A program made the translations under genes and the position numbers. Shown here in pieces: positions 11,932 to 22,898 of a stretch of 64,000 nt of DNA. How positions within the stretch are numbered: the first letter of the stretch is position 1; each line of letters starts with the position of its first letter. The DNA lies in NCBI GenBank assembly GCA_037501455.1, contig CM074865.1, positions 3,235,001-3,299,000 on the forward strand, in the 5' to 3' direction. This DNA is from Lantana camara. Its lineage: Eukaryota; Streptophyta; Magnoliopsida; Lamiales; Verbenaceae. Below the pieces are notes generated by a model, which saw only the letters and a list, made by a program, of their open reading frames with translations, searched no databases and had not been told where the DNA came from.

Positions 11932-13351
11932 ATGGAGAAACTTTCTGTCATCATTGCTGTCTTAATGTTGTTGCTCAGTATCACAACAATTTCCTTTGCT
12001 GAAATTGTTTCACAAGAAGATGAAGAAGCCATTATTGCTTTCAAATCCACAATAACCTCAGACCCTTTTCAAATATTGTCCAAAAACTGGTCAGCCAATG
12101 CATCCATCTGCACCTGGATTAGTGTATCCTGCACCACCACCACCCCTCGACGAGTCACGGCCCTCAATTTCTCCGGTTTCGGTTTTCAGGCCACTCATCT
12201 CACTCCAAATCTCGGCAACTTGACATTCCTCGATTCATTAGACCTCAGCCACAACACCTTCATGGGCTTTATACCCCGCGAGCTCTCTAATCTGCGACGT
12301 TTGAGGATACTCAGATTGGCCAATAACTCTCTTGGTGGAGAAATTCCACGAGAAATTGGCAATCTTTCTTCACTCGAAATATTGAACTTGAGTTATAACC
12401 TTATTACAGGATCTATTCCTCGTGGGATCTTCGGCATGCCGAGGATCAAACAAATTGTTCTCATGTACAATAGTCTATCCGGTGTGCTACCAGATGATAT
12501 GTGCAACAGTATTGCACAGCTTCGCGAGCTTCATCTCTCTGGTAATCAATTTAGTGGCCAAATTCCATTCAATATTTACAAGTGCAGCAAGTTGGAGGTG
12601 CTGTCGTTGTCGATTAATCATTTCAATGGGAGCATCCCAACTTCCATTGGCTCGTTGATAAAGCTTCAAAGCTTGCATCTAGGGGACAACAACTTCCATG
12701 GTATGTGTACTCCTTGTCATAACTTGAGCAGAAATTTGAAAGTCGACGAAGAAGTTTAGTTGAGCACTTGTGGCTGTTGCTTAATTCTATTCTGCCATGA
12801 GTGGCAACAACTAATTTCAAAAAGAGAAAATTATCAAAATCGTCCCGTAAAGTGAGCCACTTTTAGTTTTGGTCCCAACAGTTGCCAATGTCTCACTTTT
12901 GGTCCCATAAAGTGGCATTTGTCTTAATTTTGGTCCCATTGACCATTTTCCGTCCAAAATAACGGTTGACTGTTAAAAAAAAGTTACTTTTTACCCTATT
13001 TTCTTAAAAAAAGTTACTTTTTACTCCGTTAAAAAAATTACTTTTACTGTTAAAATACATTATATATATATAATATTATATTATACGTGTATAATATATA
13101 TAAATATATATATATATTGTATTATATTATACGTGTATAATATATATATATATATATATACATACACATATATTATATGTATTATATGTATAATACGTAT
13201 ATTATATTATACATATTATACATATAATACACGTGCATATATATAATATGTATATTATATTGTACGTATTATACATATATATATATATTATATTATATAT
13301 ATACACGTATTATATATGTATGTATATGTACGTTACATGTATCATATATGG

Positions 13352-13384
<33 letters not shown>

Positions 13385-13657
13385 ACTATATTATATTATA
13401 CGTGTTATACATATATATATATGTATATTGTATTATATATATATATATACTATATTATAAAATATTATATATACATATATTATATATATATACACGTATT
13501 ATATATGTATGTATATATACATTACATGTATCATATATGTGTATAGATACATATAATATATACATTATATTAGACTATATTATATTATACGTATTATACA
13601 TAAATATATTTATATTATATTATATATATATTATATATTATAAAATATTATATATAC

Positions 13658-13730
<73 letters not shown>

Positions 13731-15322
13731 GTATTATATATGTTTATATATGTATTATAATATATAATACATATATATTATATATTATATATAATATATA
13801 TTATCTTTTATTTGGGGTGAAAATATACAATTTAAATAGTTTGGGGTAGTTTTGAAAATATAAAATAACCAAAAGGGCTAAAAAGTTACTTTTTTAACGG
13901 TCAACCGTTATTTTAGACGGAAAATGGTCAATGGGACCAAAATTAAGATAAAAGCCACTTTATGGGACCAAAAGTGAGACATTGGCAACTGTTGGGACCA
14001 AAATTAAAAGTGGCTCACTTTACGGGATGATTTTAATAATTTTCTCTTTCAAAAATATTTCTTCTCACATAAGAAAACGAAATTCTTTAATCAATTAAAG
14101 GAGAGCCGGGCTATAGTTATGGAAATGATGTTAAATCGCAAAAGTTGACTCGTGTAATTTGCTAGGACAATAAGAACATCAATAAGCACCACGTTGACCC
14201 TCTAATATTGCTTGCTGAGGTTGTTGTATTTGGCCTTTGAATTGATTTTTTTTGGAAATTGGTGGCTGGATTATAAAAAATGAAATTAATTTGTAAATAT
14301 GGGTAAAAAAGACGAGGTAAAATTGCAAAAATCTCCCGGAAACTTTCACAACTATTTCCTTTTTTCAAATTTATCCTCTAATTTAAAATGTAATACAATT
14401 TTCGTCCAATCTGGACCCGAAATTAGCAAATCCTCAAATTGGTCCACGTATCTCTTATTCGGGTCAATTTGCTGATGTGTATATCTTACATGTCATAAAA
14501 TTGGGGATTTTTCTAATTTTGCTTACATGTCTCGTTATACACCCATGTGTCAATTAAATTGCCTTTTTTAGAATTAGGAGGTGGAGAGTGCCATTTCTTT
14601 TTTTATAAAGGACTCTTCGCCAATTTCTAATATTACAGGGATGTAAAATGCATTTCTTCCAAATAAATCTTCCTAAAATTGAAAAGTTCATAAGCTAATC
14701 TTGAATATACCTTTTTCTTTTTTTTTTTACCCTTTCTTTTTTCTCTTTAAAAAGCATTGTTTTTTTCCAACACCTTTTCATTTGCATTGGTTTTAACTTT
14801 ATTTTGTTTTCAAAAATCGAAAGTACATATTCTTGAATAGCCATCGGAAAAAAAACCAAAAAAAAACTCAAGAACACACAATGAAATCTTTGTGTTTCAG
14901 GTGGAATTCCATCAGAATTTGACAATCTTTCACATCTACAAATGCTCAGCATACGAGGCGCCTCTCTCACAGGGCAAATTCCAGCTTTTATCTTTAACAT
15001 GTCTTCTCTGCGAATTTTAAATTTCTACAACAATAGTATGTCAGGAGACATTCCAGTTTCCAATGTTTGTCATAATCTTCCCAATCTGGAAGAGTTGTAC
15101 CTTGATTCTAATCAACTATCCGGAAATATATTGGACAAAGTGTTGGACTGTAAACGCCTTCAGATTGTATCACTGTCTAGTAACAAATTCACAGGCAACA
15201 TACCTAAACAAATTGGAAACCTCACCATGTTGAACTACCTATGGTTAGACTACAACAATTTCACAGGTGCGTTGACAATAAGCTGTAAGTGAATAGATTA
15301 CAATAAGATTCTTGTTGTTATA

Positions 15323-15358
<36 letters not shown>

Positions 15359-18300
15359 CTCATTTTTCGTCCTCTAGTTATACCATTTTTTGATTTTGGT
15401 CCTGACTTTTTGACTTTTGTCACATTTAATCCCTTTTTTTTTTTTTTTTCTCAATTTTAGTTCTCTGTTGCCTACGTGGCACAAATTTGGGAATTTTTCT
15501 TAATTTTCCCTTCTCAATTTCTGGTTCATGATAATGTTGTTGCTGCAGCAGCAGTGTAGTGATACATATATACATACAAGCTCTCAATTTCTGGCTAGTT
15601 TTATTTTAAAAAACTGGGAAGAAGATAAAGTTGAGGAAAATAATAGAAAAAACTATAATAGTAGGACTTTCTTTTAAATAATGAAAGTAGTTAATTATGT
15701 GGCATTTTTTCAGCCATTAATAATTTACATAATATGTCAACTTAGATTTTGGAGGAAAAATTAAGAAAATTTCCCAAATTTGTGCCACATAGGCAACAGA
15801 TGACTAAAATTGAGAAAAATCGAAACAAAAAGGATTGAATGTGATAAAAGTCAAAAGATGGGGACCAAAATCGAAAAATGACATAACTAGAGGACGAAAA
15901 ATGAGATTTTCCCTCTTTCTCTATATATATTGTGATGGAATAAGGAAAAGTGCCCATGTAAATTTTCCAAGTGTTATTGCATTATAAATTAATAAACTTC
16001 ATTCGACGTGAAAATCAATCTTGTCGTTTTTCAATTCTTTTAACATGTAAAAATTAAATCAAATTGGCAGGTGAATTGCCGAGTGAGCTTGGCAGCCTTA
16101 ATCTTGTTGAGTTCATTGTCTCCATCAATGGGTTATCCGGTCTCATCCCTCCTTCCATCTTCAACATATCAACACTGGAAAACTTGGCCCTTACAGACAA
16201 TCAGTTCTCAGGTCATCTTCCTTCAACATTTGGCCTTTCACTTCCCAACCTAAAGGGTTTTTATTTGGGTGGCAACAAACTCATTGGACTTATTCCAAGC
16301 TGCATCAACAATGCCACTAGTCTTACATTGTTAGATTTGTGTGGTAACTATTTTTCTGGCCCAGCACCCAACTTGGGCAACCTAAGATTCTTGCAGTTGG
16401 TTTCGATTGAAGGCAATAGATTAACACTACAATCTCAACACACGGAATCAGGCTTCCTCACTTCATTGGCAAATTGTCAAAATTTGGAGATAATAAAAAT
16501 TTCTACAAATTTGATGGATGGTAAATTGCCCAACTCAATAGGGAACTTATCTGATTCTCTTCGTACTTTCTTAGCGTCTTCTTGCGGAATTAAAGGTCCT
16601 ATCCCTTCTGAGATTGGCAACAAGACCAACTTGCAAGATTTAGCCCTTGACAACAATGAGTTTACAGGTGTTATCCCACCAACATTGGGAAATTTAAGAA
16701 AACTCGTACGTGTGTATCTTGGTTACAACAAGCTCGAAGGAGACATTCCTTTTGAAATTTGTCAGTTAAGCAATTTGGGGTACATCTACGCGAGCAGCAA
16801 CGCGTTGTCTGGTGTGATTCCTAAATGCATTGGCGAACTCAAATCATTGAGAGAGTTTTACTTAGATCAGAACAAATTGGAATCTAATTTACCCTCCAGT
16901 TTGTACAGCCTTAGTGATCTCCAGGTCTTAAACTTGTCCTCAAACAGATTAAATGGCACTCTCTCATCTGAGATTGGAAACTTTAGGGCTATAGGACGAA
17001 TGGACTTATCTTGGAATCAGTTCACAGGGAATGTCCCGAGTTCTATCGACAAGGCAAATTCATTGGTTTTGCTATCTTTGGCACACAATAAATTTCAAGG
17101 GTTAATTCCAACGTCCTTGGGAAAATTAAGAGGTTTAGAATCATTGGATCTTTCCTTTGATAATTTTTCAGGAAATATCCCGAAGTCTTTGGAGGAACTC
17201 TCTGGTCTTAAATACTTTAATGTTTCTTACAACAGGCTTGAAGGACCGATTCCTATGGGAGGAAAATTTTCAAACTTTGCAGCTCAGTCTTTTTCATACA
17301 ACTCTGGTCTATGTGGTCCGGCCCGTCTCCAAGTTTCACCTTGTAGTGAAGCCCATACCAAAACAAGTGTTTTCAAGTCTGTTGAGAAATACATTATAAC
17401 ACCTATTTGTGTTGTTGTAACAACCTTGTTTACTGTTTTCCTAGTTCTTCTAGTGAGAAGAAGAAAAAAGAGTAACGTAAAGGGACCCGCAAGCCAAATG
17501 TCATCACATCCTTGGGGAGAAAGTTCTTACTTTGAACTCCAACGAGTGACAAATGGATTCAGCGAGAGCAACATTCTTGGAAGTGGGAGCTTCGGTTCGG
17601 TATTCATTGGAACATTGTCTGACGGGCTAACGGTTGCAGTAAAAGTTTTCAATCTACAATCAGAAAATGTGAGCCAAAGCTTTGAGAGAGAAACACAAGT
17701 ACTAGGAGCAATAAGGCATAGGAATTTGATCAAGATACTTGGATGTTGTAGTAATCTAGATTTCAAGGCTTTGGTTTTGGAGTATATGCCTAATGGGAGC
17801 TTGGAGAAGTGGCTTTATTCGCATAATCTTTTCTTGGATTTGTTGCAGAGATTAAACATTATGATAGACGTCGCGTTGGCCTTGGAATATCTTCATAAGG
17901 AATACACGTTTCCTATTGTTCATTGTGACTTGAAGCCTAGTAACGTGTTGCTGGATGAAGATATGACTGCTCACGTCGGTGATTTTGGCATGGCTAAACT
18001 ATTCGGCAAAGGGGAGTTGATGGTGCAAACACGAACCTTAGCAACGATCGGTTACATGGCACCGGGTAATGATCTAATTTGTTACCTTTTCAAACCCCAT
18101 TTTGATTTCATTGATTTAAGTCATAGAAATCTTTTGTTTGTTCAGTTTTCAGAGCTTTTAGTTCTCTTCATTGAATTGTTAGCAGTATTTATGAAGTTTC
18201 ATTTGCAAGCTTTTCAAACTTCAACCACCAAATGTCTCAGAAATGATCTCTCAAATGTTGCATCTAAATAGACTTTAAAGCTCTTTCAAACTCCCCCATA

Positions 18301-18711
18301 GTTTATGGCTTTTGCAAATTGTAGCTCATGATGTGCTTAGTCATCGTTTAATCCATGCACACAGAATATGGAGGTGAAGGCATTATATCAACCAGCTGCG
18401 ACGTATACAGTTTCGGTGTGATGCTGCTCGAAACTTTCACTCGAAAGAAGCCGACAGATGACATGTTTGGGGAGGACATGAGCCTCATGAGCTATGTTAG
18501 CCTTTCATTGCAAGAAAACAATATAACTCGAGTTGTGGACAACAATTTGCTGGTAAGAGAGGAAGGCAATTTCTCAGCTAAAGAGCAATGTTTGTCATCT
18601 GTTCTGCATGTTGCCATCGAGTGTTTGGCCTTTTCGCCTTCGGAGAGAATTGGCATAAGTGAAGCTGCGGCAAAACTGGAAAGGATTAGAACTTTGTTTC
18701 TTCCAAAATAA
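11932..18711 (+). CDS. LRR receptor-like Ser/Thr kinase, subfamily XII (FLS2/EFR/Xa21-like), non-RD
   Basis: Four exons join in frame with consensus GT-AG borders: 11932-12700, 14901-15266, 16071-18065 and 18365-18711. They total 3477 nt and encode 1158 residues. The order is a signal peptide (about 1-23), the LRR N-cap with the paired cysteines CTWISVSC, about twenty plant-type LRRs with N-glycosylation sites, a single membrane span (about 818-842) followed by RRRKK, and a kinase domain (about 876-1150). The kinase has the P-loop GSGSFGSV, VAVK lysine, IVHCDLKPSNVLLDE and DFG. The catalytic loop has Cys before Asp (HCD), so it is a non-RD kinase, a class linked to pattern-recognition immune receptors at the plasma membrane. 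The extra intron positions within the LRRs follow LRR unit boundaries (all phase 1). I see no frameshift or stop, so it appears functional. The ligand cannot be read from sequence. The ATG at 11932 was chosen because it opens the signal peptide. Confidence 0.9.
12823..14047. mobile_element. Foldback/MITE with ~180-bp inverted arms in intron 1 of the receptor kinase
   Basis: The left arm from 12823 (AGAGAAAATTATCAAAAT, then TCCCGTAAAGTGAGCCAC and GACCATTTTCCGTCCAAAAT) is matched in inverted orientation by 13870-14047. A likely 7-bp target duplication TTCAAAA flanks both sides. The centre is filled by the TA-rich microsatellite at 13060-13800. Non-coding; any transposase must act in trans. Transcribed as part of the intron, the arms could form a long hairpin. 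Confidence 0.85.
13060..13800. repeat. (TA)n / TATG-rich microsatellite expansion
   Basis: About 740 bp of almost pure TA dinucleotides with interspersed TACG, TATG and GTAT. Uninterrupted runs include about 13350-13380 and 13655-13728. ORFs of Tyr, Ile and Val codons over it are artefacts of the repeat. Confidence 0.95.
15354..15910. mobile_element. Foldback/MITE in intron 2 of the receptor kinase
   Basis: The left arm begins AAAATCTCATTTTTCGTCC at 15354 and runs about 170 bp through GTTGCCTACGTGGCACAAAT. The inverse copy occupies about 15745-15910 and ends GGACGAAAAATGAGATTTT. A (TA)n run sits just left of it. It belongs to the same general structural class as the intron 1 element but to a different family. 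Non-coding. Confidence 0.85.
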
Positions 18712-19412
18712 TAAGTTTGCAGAAAAGGAAGTCTTGAACAGAGATATATGTAAGTTGTTATGGCTTTGTATGCATAGTAAAGACTATATGGCTTCCTTGC
18801 GTTGTATTGTAGTTATATTTTCAAACTGCTTTTTAGAGATGTCGTCTATTACTGAAGACTTTTCGAGTCGTCGTTGTCATGGTTTACCCTTGGTAACATG
18901 TTGGGTGTCATATGTAAATTGTAATATCTTTATTAGTTGTACCATGTGATGTGATATTTAATATGGATTCCGTTTAACTTATTTTAATAGGTATATTGCT
19001 TTTCTACGTGTTAATTAATTGCAAGCTAAAGTGGTATATTTACATCATAAAATGAATGAATAATTTAAGAGAGAAACATAGTGCATATGGAAAGGGAGTT
19101 AACGGATTAAAAATTCTGACAATGTATCGACTGTTGCAACTAATGTAAATACTTGAATAAGCATTTCTCTCCAACCTACAATAACAAATGCAGTTCGTGA
19201 CCACCACAAAACACAAGTGAAAACATGACATTATTTCTGCATACACCTATTCTACGCCCCACCAAATAGTTACTCTACTTCTTCAACTTGAACAAATACC
19301 GGTGGTTAATCATAACGATGGCCTGCATCATTCACATCATTCTGTTTTCCGTTCAAGATTTACTCTGTTTCATAATCAATTGAAGATTTTCTAGTTTCTA
19401 CGATGAAGTTGA
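18712..19412. other. 3' flank of the receptor kinase; no gene seen
   Basis: It contains the probable 3' UTR of the kinase (AT-rich, termination site not defined) and the convergent 3' flank of the minus-strand PQBP1-like pseudogene. No other feature was recognised. Confidence 0.5.
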
Positions 19413-21175
19413 TATCAATCAGCATACCCGAGACAACCACTTCCATCTCCTCTCTTGGATATGGGTGCGTAGTTCGAACCTGGTTTTTTCCTTTGTGAAG
19501 CAACTTCAGCATTTTTACTGGTGATGGATAGGGTCGTTGTTGGAAAAGAGGGCCCTCCCATTTTGAAGTTCCCAAGCATTAAACACTGTTAGAACATCAA
19601 GAATACTGCTAAATGAATGATGGGATGAAACTGGTTTTAAGGATATGCCGAAACTGCTTCTCAAAAAGTACATATGTATTACCAGGGGTTTGCAAAAACT
19701 TCCTGTCAGTGGTATCGGCTGCTCTTCGTTGTACTCCTTTAAGGCCTACAACCCTGTAATATAAGCAGTGATTTATTAACTTAGCAGGATCTACTAATCC
19801 TACTGAAATATGTTCAAACTTGAATTTTCACTCGAGTAGTGAGACTATGTGTCACACCAACCAGCACGAGGAGCATCGGAGTAGGAACTTGGATCCATGG
19901 GGTCCAGTTCATCATCTTCACTATATGCACGCTTCTTACTGTCCTTTTTATAGCCTTTCCCAAGCGGGGGTTTCACATTAGACCTGCACACCATGGTCCA
20001 CCAAATTACAAACCACTTCGTCAATGACCGATTTTATATTGTGATATTTAAAAATTTAAAAAAATAATAATAAATTCTGTTTTTATCATCGCATGTTCCC
20101 CTTGAAGACACTTTTCGAGTAATGATGCTAAGAATTTACCTTATTGCCTTATTCCATAGATAATTTCGACACAACCTATTTCCTTTTAAAAAAGACATCA
20201 AGTGCAATTAAATGAGGAAATAATATATCACCTGGGTTTGGAAGACATTTTCTCTGAGTCTCCATGATTTCCAGCAGCATCAGTGGCATGGTTATAGCTT
20301 TCAGCATAGGCTGATAAGTATTGGCTTTGTCGAAGATTGTGAAGTCTGCATAGAACAACATATAGGAAAGAGATAAACATACCGGGTGCAGTGATTGCAT
20401 AGAACAACATATAGGACCGATTTTATTGTGATACACAAAAAGGAAGAAAAAAAAAAAAAAAAAACTCTGTTTCTATAACCACTTGTTCCCCTTGACAACA
20501 AGTTCCGAGTTAAGATGCTACAATTTACCTTATTGCCTGATTGTCACTTATACAAAAAATTATAACCAATTCAGGTAACTTCCAATAACATAATATTTTT
20601 AATCAACCTTTTAAGTATCACAACAGCATGTAAAGCTCTTCAATCTTTGCAAACATATAGACATTTCATCTGTAGTTTTTCCCCACTGATTTATCCCTAA
20701 ACTTGTATTATAATAAAATACAGCACCATTTTCAGGGTCCCTTGTTTCAATAACCAGGATTTAATTTGAAAATCAATATTCATATACAAAACAACTAATT
20801 CTGAGAAGGATTAAACAAAACAACAATGAAGCAACCAGCTCACATTTTCTGGCACTGAAGACTTCTCTTCAATTTGACTCCCTTTCAGGAGGATACCTCT
20901 TGCTTTCAACTTTTGCTTGAGATATTCGGGTAAGTCTTTACCCATGTTTGTTGTCCAGACTCACCATTAACCTCATCGTCATTTTGGCTTCTTTTCTGGC
21001 TATCACGGTCCCTCTCCTCTGAACTCTGAAGATTCGGAAAAATCATGTCAATCAATGCTATTTGAATAATCCAAAGAAGGTAAATATTCTTACCAATGGT
21101 TTGTTTATGGTGAAGTGGAGAACAAGCACCACCTCCAGGCACATCATATCAATTTCCAATTTCCGAATTGCCTAG
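19413..21175 (-). pseudogene. PQBP1: Decayed PQBP1-type WW-domain (splicing factor) gene
   Basis: Reading the minus strand downwards: about 21171-21093 and 21033-20846 are exon-like segments with MGKDLPEYLKQKLKARGIL. About 20750-20650 holds the WW-domain remnant DPENGAVFYYNTSLGINQW. About 20350-20233 is an Ala/Ser-rich segment. The exon 19983-19858 carries the family hallmark DELDPMDPSSYSDAPR. The exon 19753-19683 carries VVGLKGVQRRAADTT, and about 19560-19413 carries GPLFQQRPYPSP and a KNAEVASQ-like tail ending GYAD and stop. PQBP1 proteins are nuclear splicing cofactors. Decay signs: the first tryptophan of the WW domain is lost, the 19753-19683 exon cannot join the next exon in frame, and the sequence after PYPSP is frameshifted. 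A small local duplication (about 20027-20165 versus 20418-20560) lies inside. No clear ATG exon was found. Expression of a shortened transcript cannot be excluded. Confidence 0.75.
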
Positions 21176-21179
21176 CAGA

Positions 21180-21595
21180 GAAAATGGGGGATAAGAGATG
21201 GTTAAAGTATTGATCATCATCATATGAGCAGTTATACTACTGGTTATTTAACTGTGCAACCCACCAGAACTAAATCAGGTTTGGATTTTCTATTTATTCT
21301 CTTCCAAACTCATTGGCTGCCATTTTTAAGTCAGGTTGGGTGAACTAAATCAGGTTCAGCAGATGAAATTTTTAGGTTTTGGAAAGAAATAAAGGAATTT
21401 GAATTATGAATTTGGGATCTTGAAAAGGCGCAATTTTCAATTTTTTATTTTTCGAAAAGATATCAAAACGACGTAGTTTTGACGTATTATTTATTACTGT
21501 ACTAGTTACGTAGTAAAAAAGTGTCTTGTTTCTTAATTATATAATATGGACAATAAATTATAATAAATAACTAACTTTTACTATGTTCAAATATT
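21180..21595. other. Spacer upstream of the PQBP1-like pseudogene
   Basis: It would contain the old 5' region of the PQBP1-like gene and the left border of the DUF247 fragment. No distinct motif was recognised. Confidence 0.4.
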
Positions 21596-21862
21596 CCTAG
21601 TGAAGTCATTTTTCTTGTATTGTCCCCAACATGCCTATTGTCAAACTTTTAAGGACATCAATACCTACCACAACAAGCGGAATAGATGGAAGGCCATCTT
21701 AAATGGAGATTACTTCAGCAGTCCATGCGTTTTAATTTCAATTTTTGCTGCTTCTGTAGTACTATTCTCACCATCATTCAAGCCGTGTGCTCTATACTAG
21801 AGGTTGTTTAGACATAACTAGGAACTGCACGCCAGGAAATATTGTAGTTGTTATTAACTTAC

Positions 21863-22051
21863 TGTTAGGACCGCGCGCCCCTTCACCCCAACTCCGCATT
21901 AGTATGATATTGTCCGCTTTGGACCAAACCCACACGGATTTGTTTTTGGACATCTCCCAAAAGGCCTCATACTAATGGAGTTAGGTGAATACTTATATAT
22001 TGGACAAACTTTCGCCAATCTTCCGATGTGGGATGGGTTTGCTACCCAACA
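21863..22051 (-). repeat. TRIM LTR (3' LTR by element orientation)
   Basis: 189 bp, TG...CA bounded, same family as 22445-22633 and 30112-30300. Confidence 0.92.
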
Positions 22052-22444
22052 ATCCTCCCCTCAAACCAAGACCACACCATTTGTGACCTCCCCTTTAGGG
22101 TCAATCCATTTGATCCGCCAACCATCTTGCACCGCCGCTACACACCTTTGCGGGACACGCCGCCTGACCTCCTTAATGTCAAGGGGACTTTCAACACAAG
22201 GCATCAATCGCAGATCTCCAATTGCTAGGTCACATCACCTGACCTGCCAAACATAGGTCACTTCACCTGCCAAACATCTTGTACCGCCTTCACACCAAAC
22301 GGGACCCGCTGCCTGACCAACACTTGCCACGAAGACTTTCGACACAAAACACCCCTGCAGGTCTCTGGTCTTGTTACTCCGGGAATTCCTCATAAAACGC
22401 AATCCACCACTCTGATAAGCCTGAACCTGGGCTCTGATACCACT

Positions 22445-22633
22445 TGTTAGGACCGCGCGCCCCTTCACCCCAACTCCGCATTACTATGATATTGTCCACT
22501 TTGGACCAAGCCCGCACGGATTTGTTTTTGGGCATCTCTCAAAAGGCCTCATACTAATGGAGTTAGGTGAATACTTATATATTGGACAAACTTTCGCCAA
22601 TCTTCCGATGTGGGATGGGTTTGCTACCCGACA
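22445..22633 (-). repeat. TRIM LTR (5' LTR by element orientation)
   Basis: 189 bp, next to the tRNA-Met primer-binding site on its internal side. Confidence 0.92.
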
Positions 22634-22898
22634 TTTACTGTTTTCAAAATTTATGCACTTCATTTTTTTGTATTCTATTATTGAAGCAATCTGCTTATAG
22701 AAGTTTGGGTTTATTTGGAATAATCTGTTAGAGGCCAGTTAGGTCCAAATACAAAAAAGAAACCTTTAAACCTTGAATTGAAAAACAATTTGAAGTTCAT
22801 ACAATGCTAAGATATCTCTGTTACAGTCAGTTAAGGAAATTGTCTATGCCTGCGTATATTTTCACATATTGATATTGCGTACTAGAAATAATTTTTAG

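Larger units (their letters stand above)
21863..22633 (-). mobile_element. TRIM (terminal-repeat retrotransposon in miniature)
   Basis: Two direct 189-bp LTRs (21863-22051 and 22445-22633; about seven differences, ~96% identical by eye) flank a 393-bp non-coding centre. LTRs have TG...CA ends. On the minus strand the primer-binding site TGGTATCAGAGCCC (initiator tRNA-Met) directly follows the LTR at 22445, and a purine tract GAGGGGAGGAT abuts the other LTR, so the element points left. The target-site duplication is CTTAC/TTTAC (21858-21862 and 22634-22638). LTRs contain a TATATAAG-type TATA box. It has no gag or pol and must be mobilised in trans. Confidence 0.93.
21600..22800 (+). pseudogene. 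DUF247 gene C-terminal fragment (duplicate of the gene at 30633), split by a TRIM
   Basis: 21612-21798 matches the last ~60 codons of the intact DUF247 gene: HAYCQTFKDINTYHNKRNRW here versus HAYGKTFMDINTYRNKRRNR there, then the C-terminal hydrophobic segment. A frameshift disturbs the tail. The 3' flank is also homologous to 31913-32090: the shared sequence runs up to 21862, is interrupted by the TRIM, and resumes at 22639 through AAGCAATCTGCTTATA. The rest of the coding sequence (about 360 codons) is absent, so this is a truncated duplicate that predates the TRIM insertion. Confidence 0.85.

Noticed and set aside
13233..13767. Three overlapping plus-strand ORFs rich in Tyr and Ile
   Set aside because: They are translations of the TA microsatellite in intron 1 of the receptor kinase.
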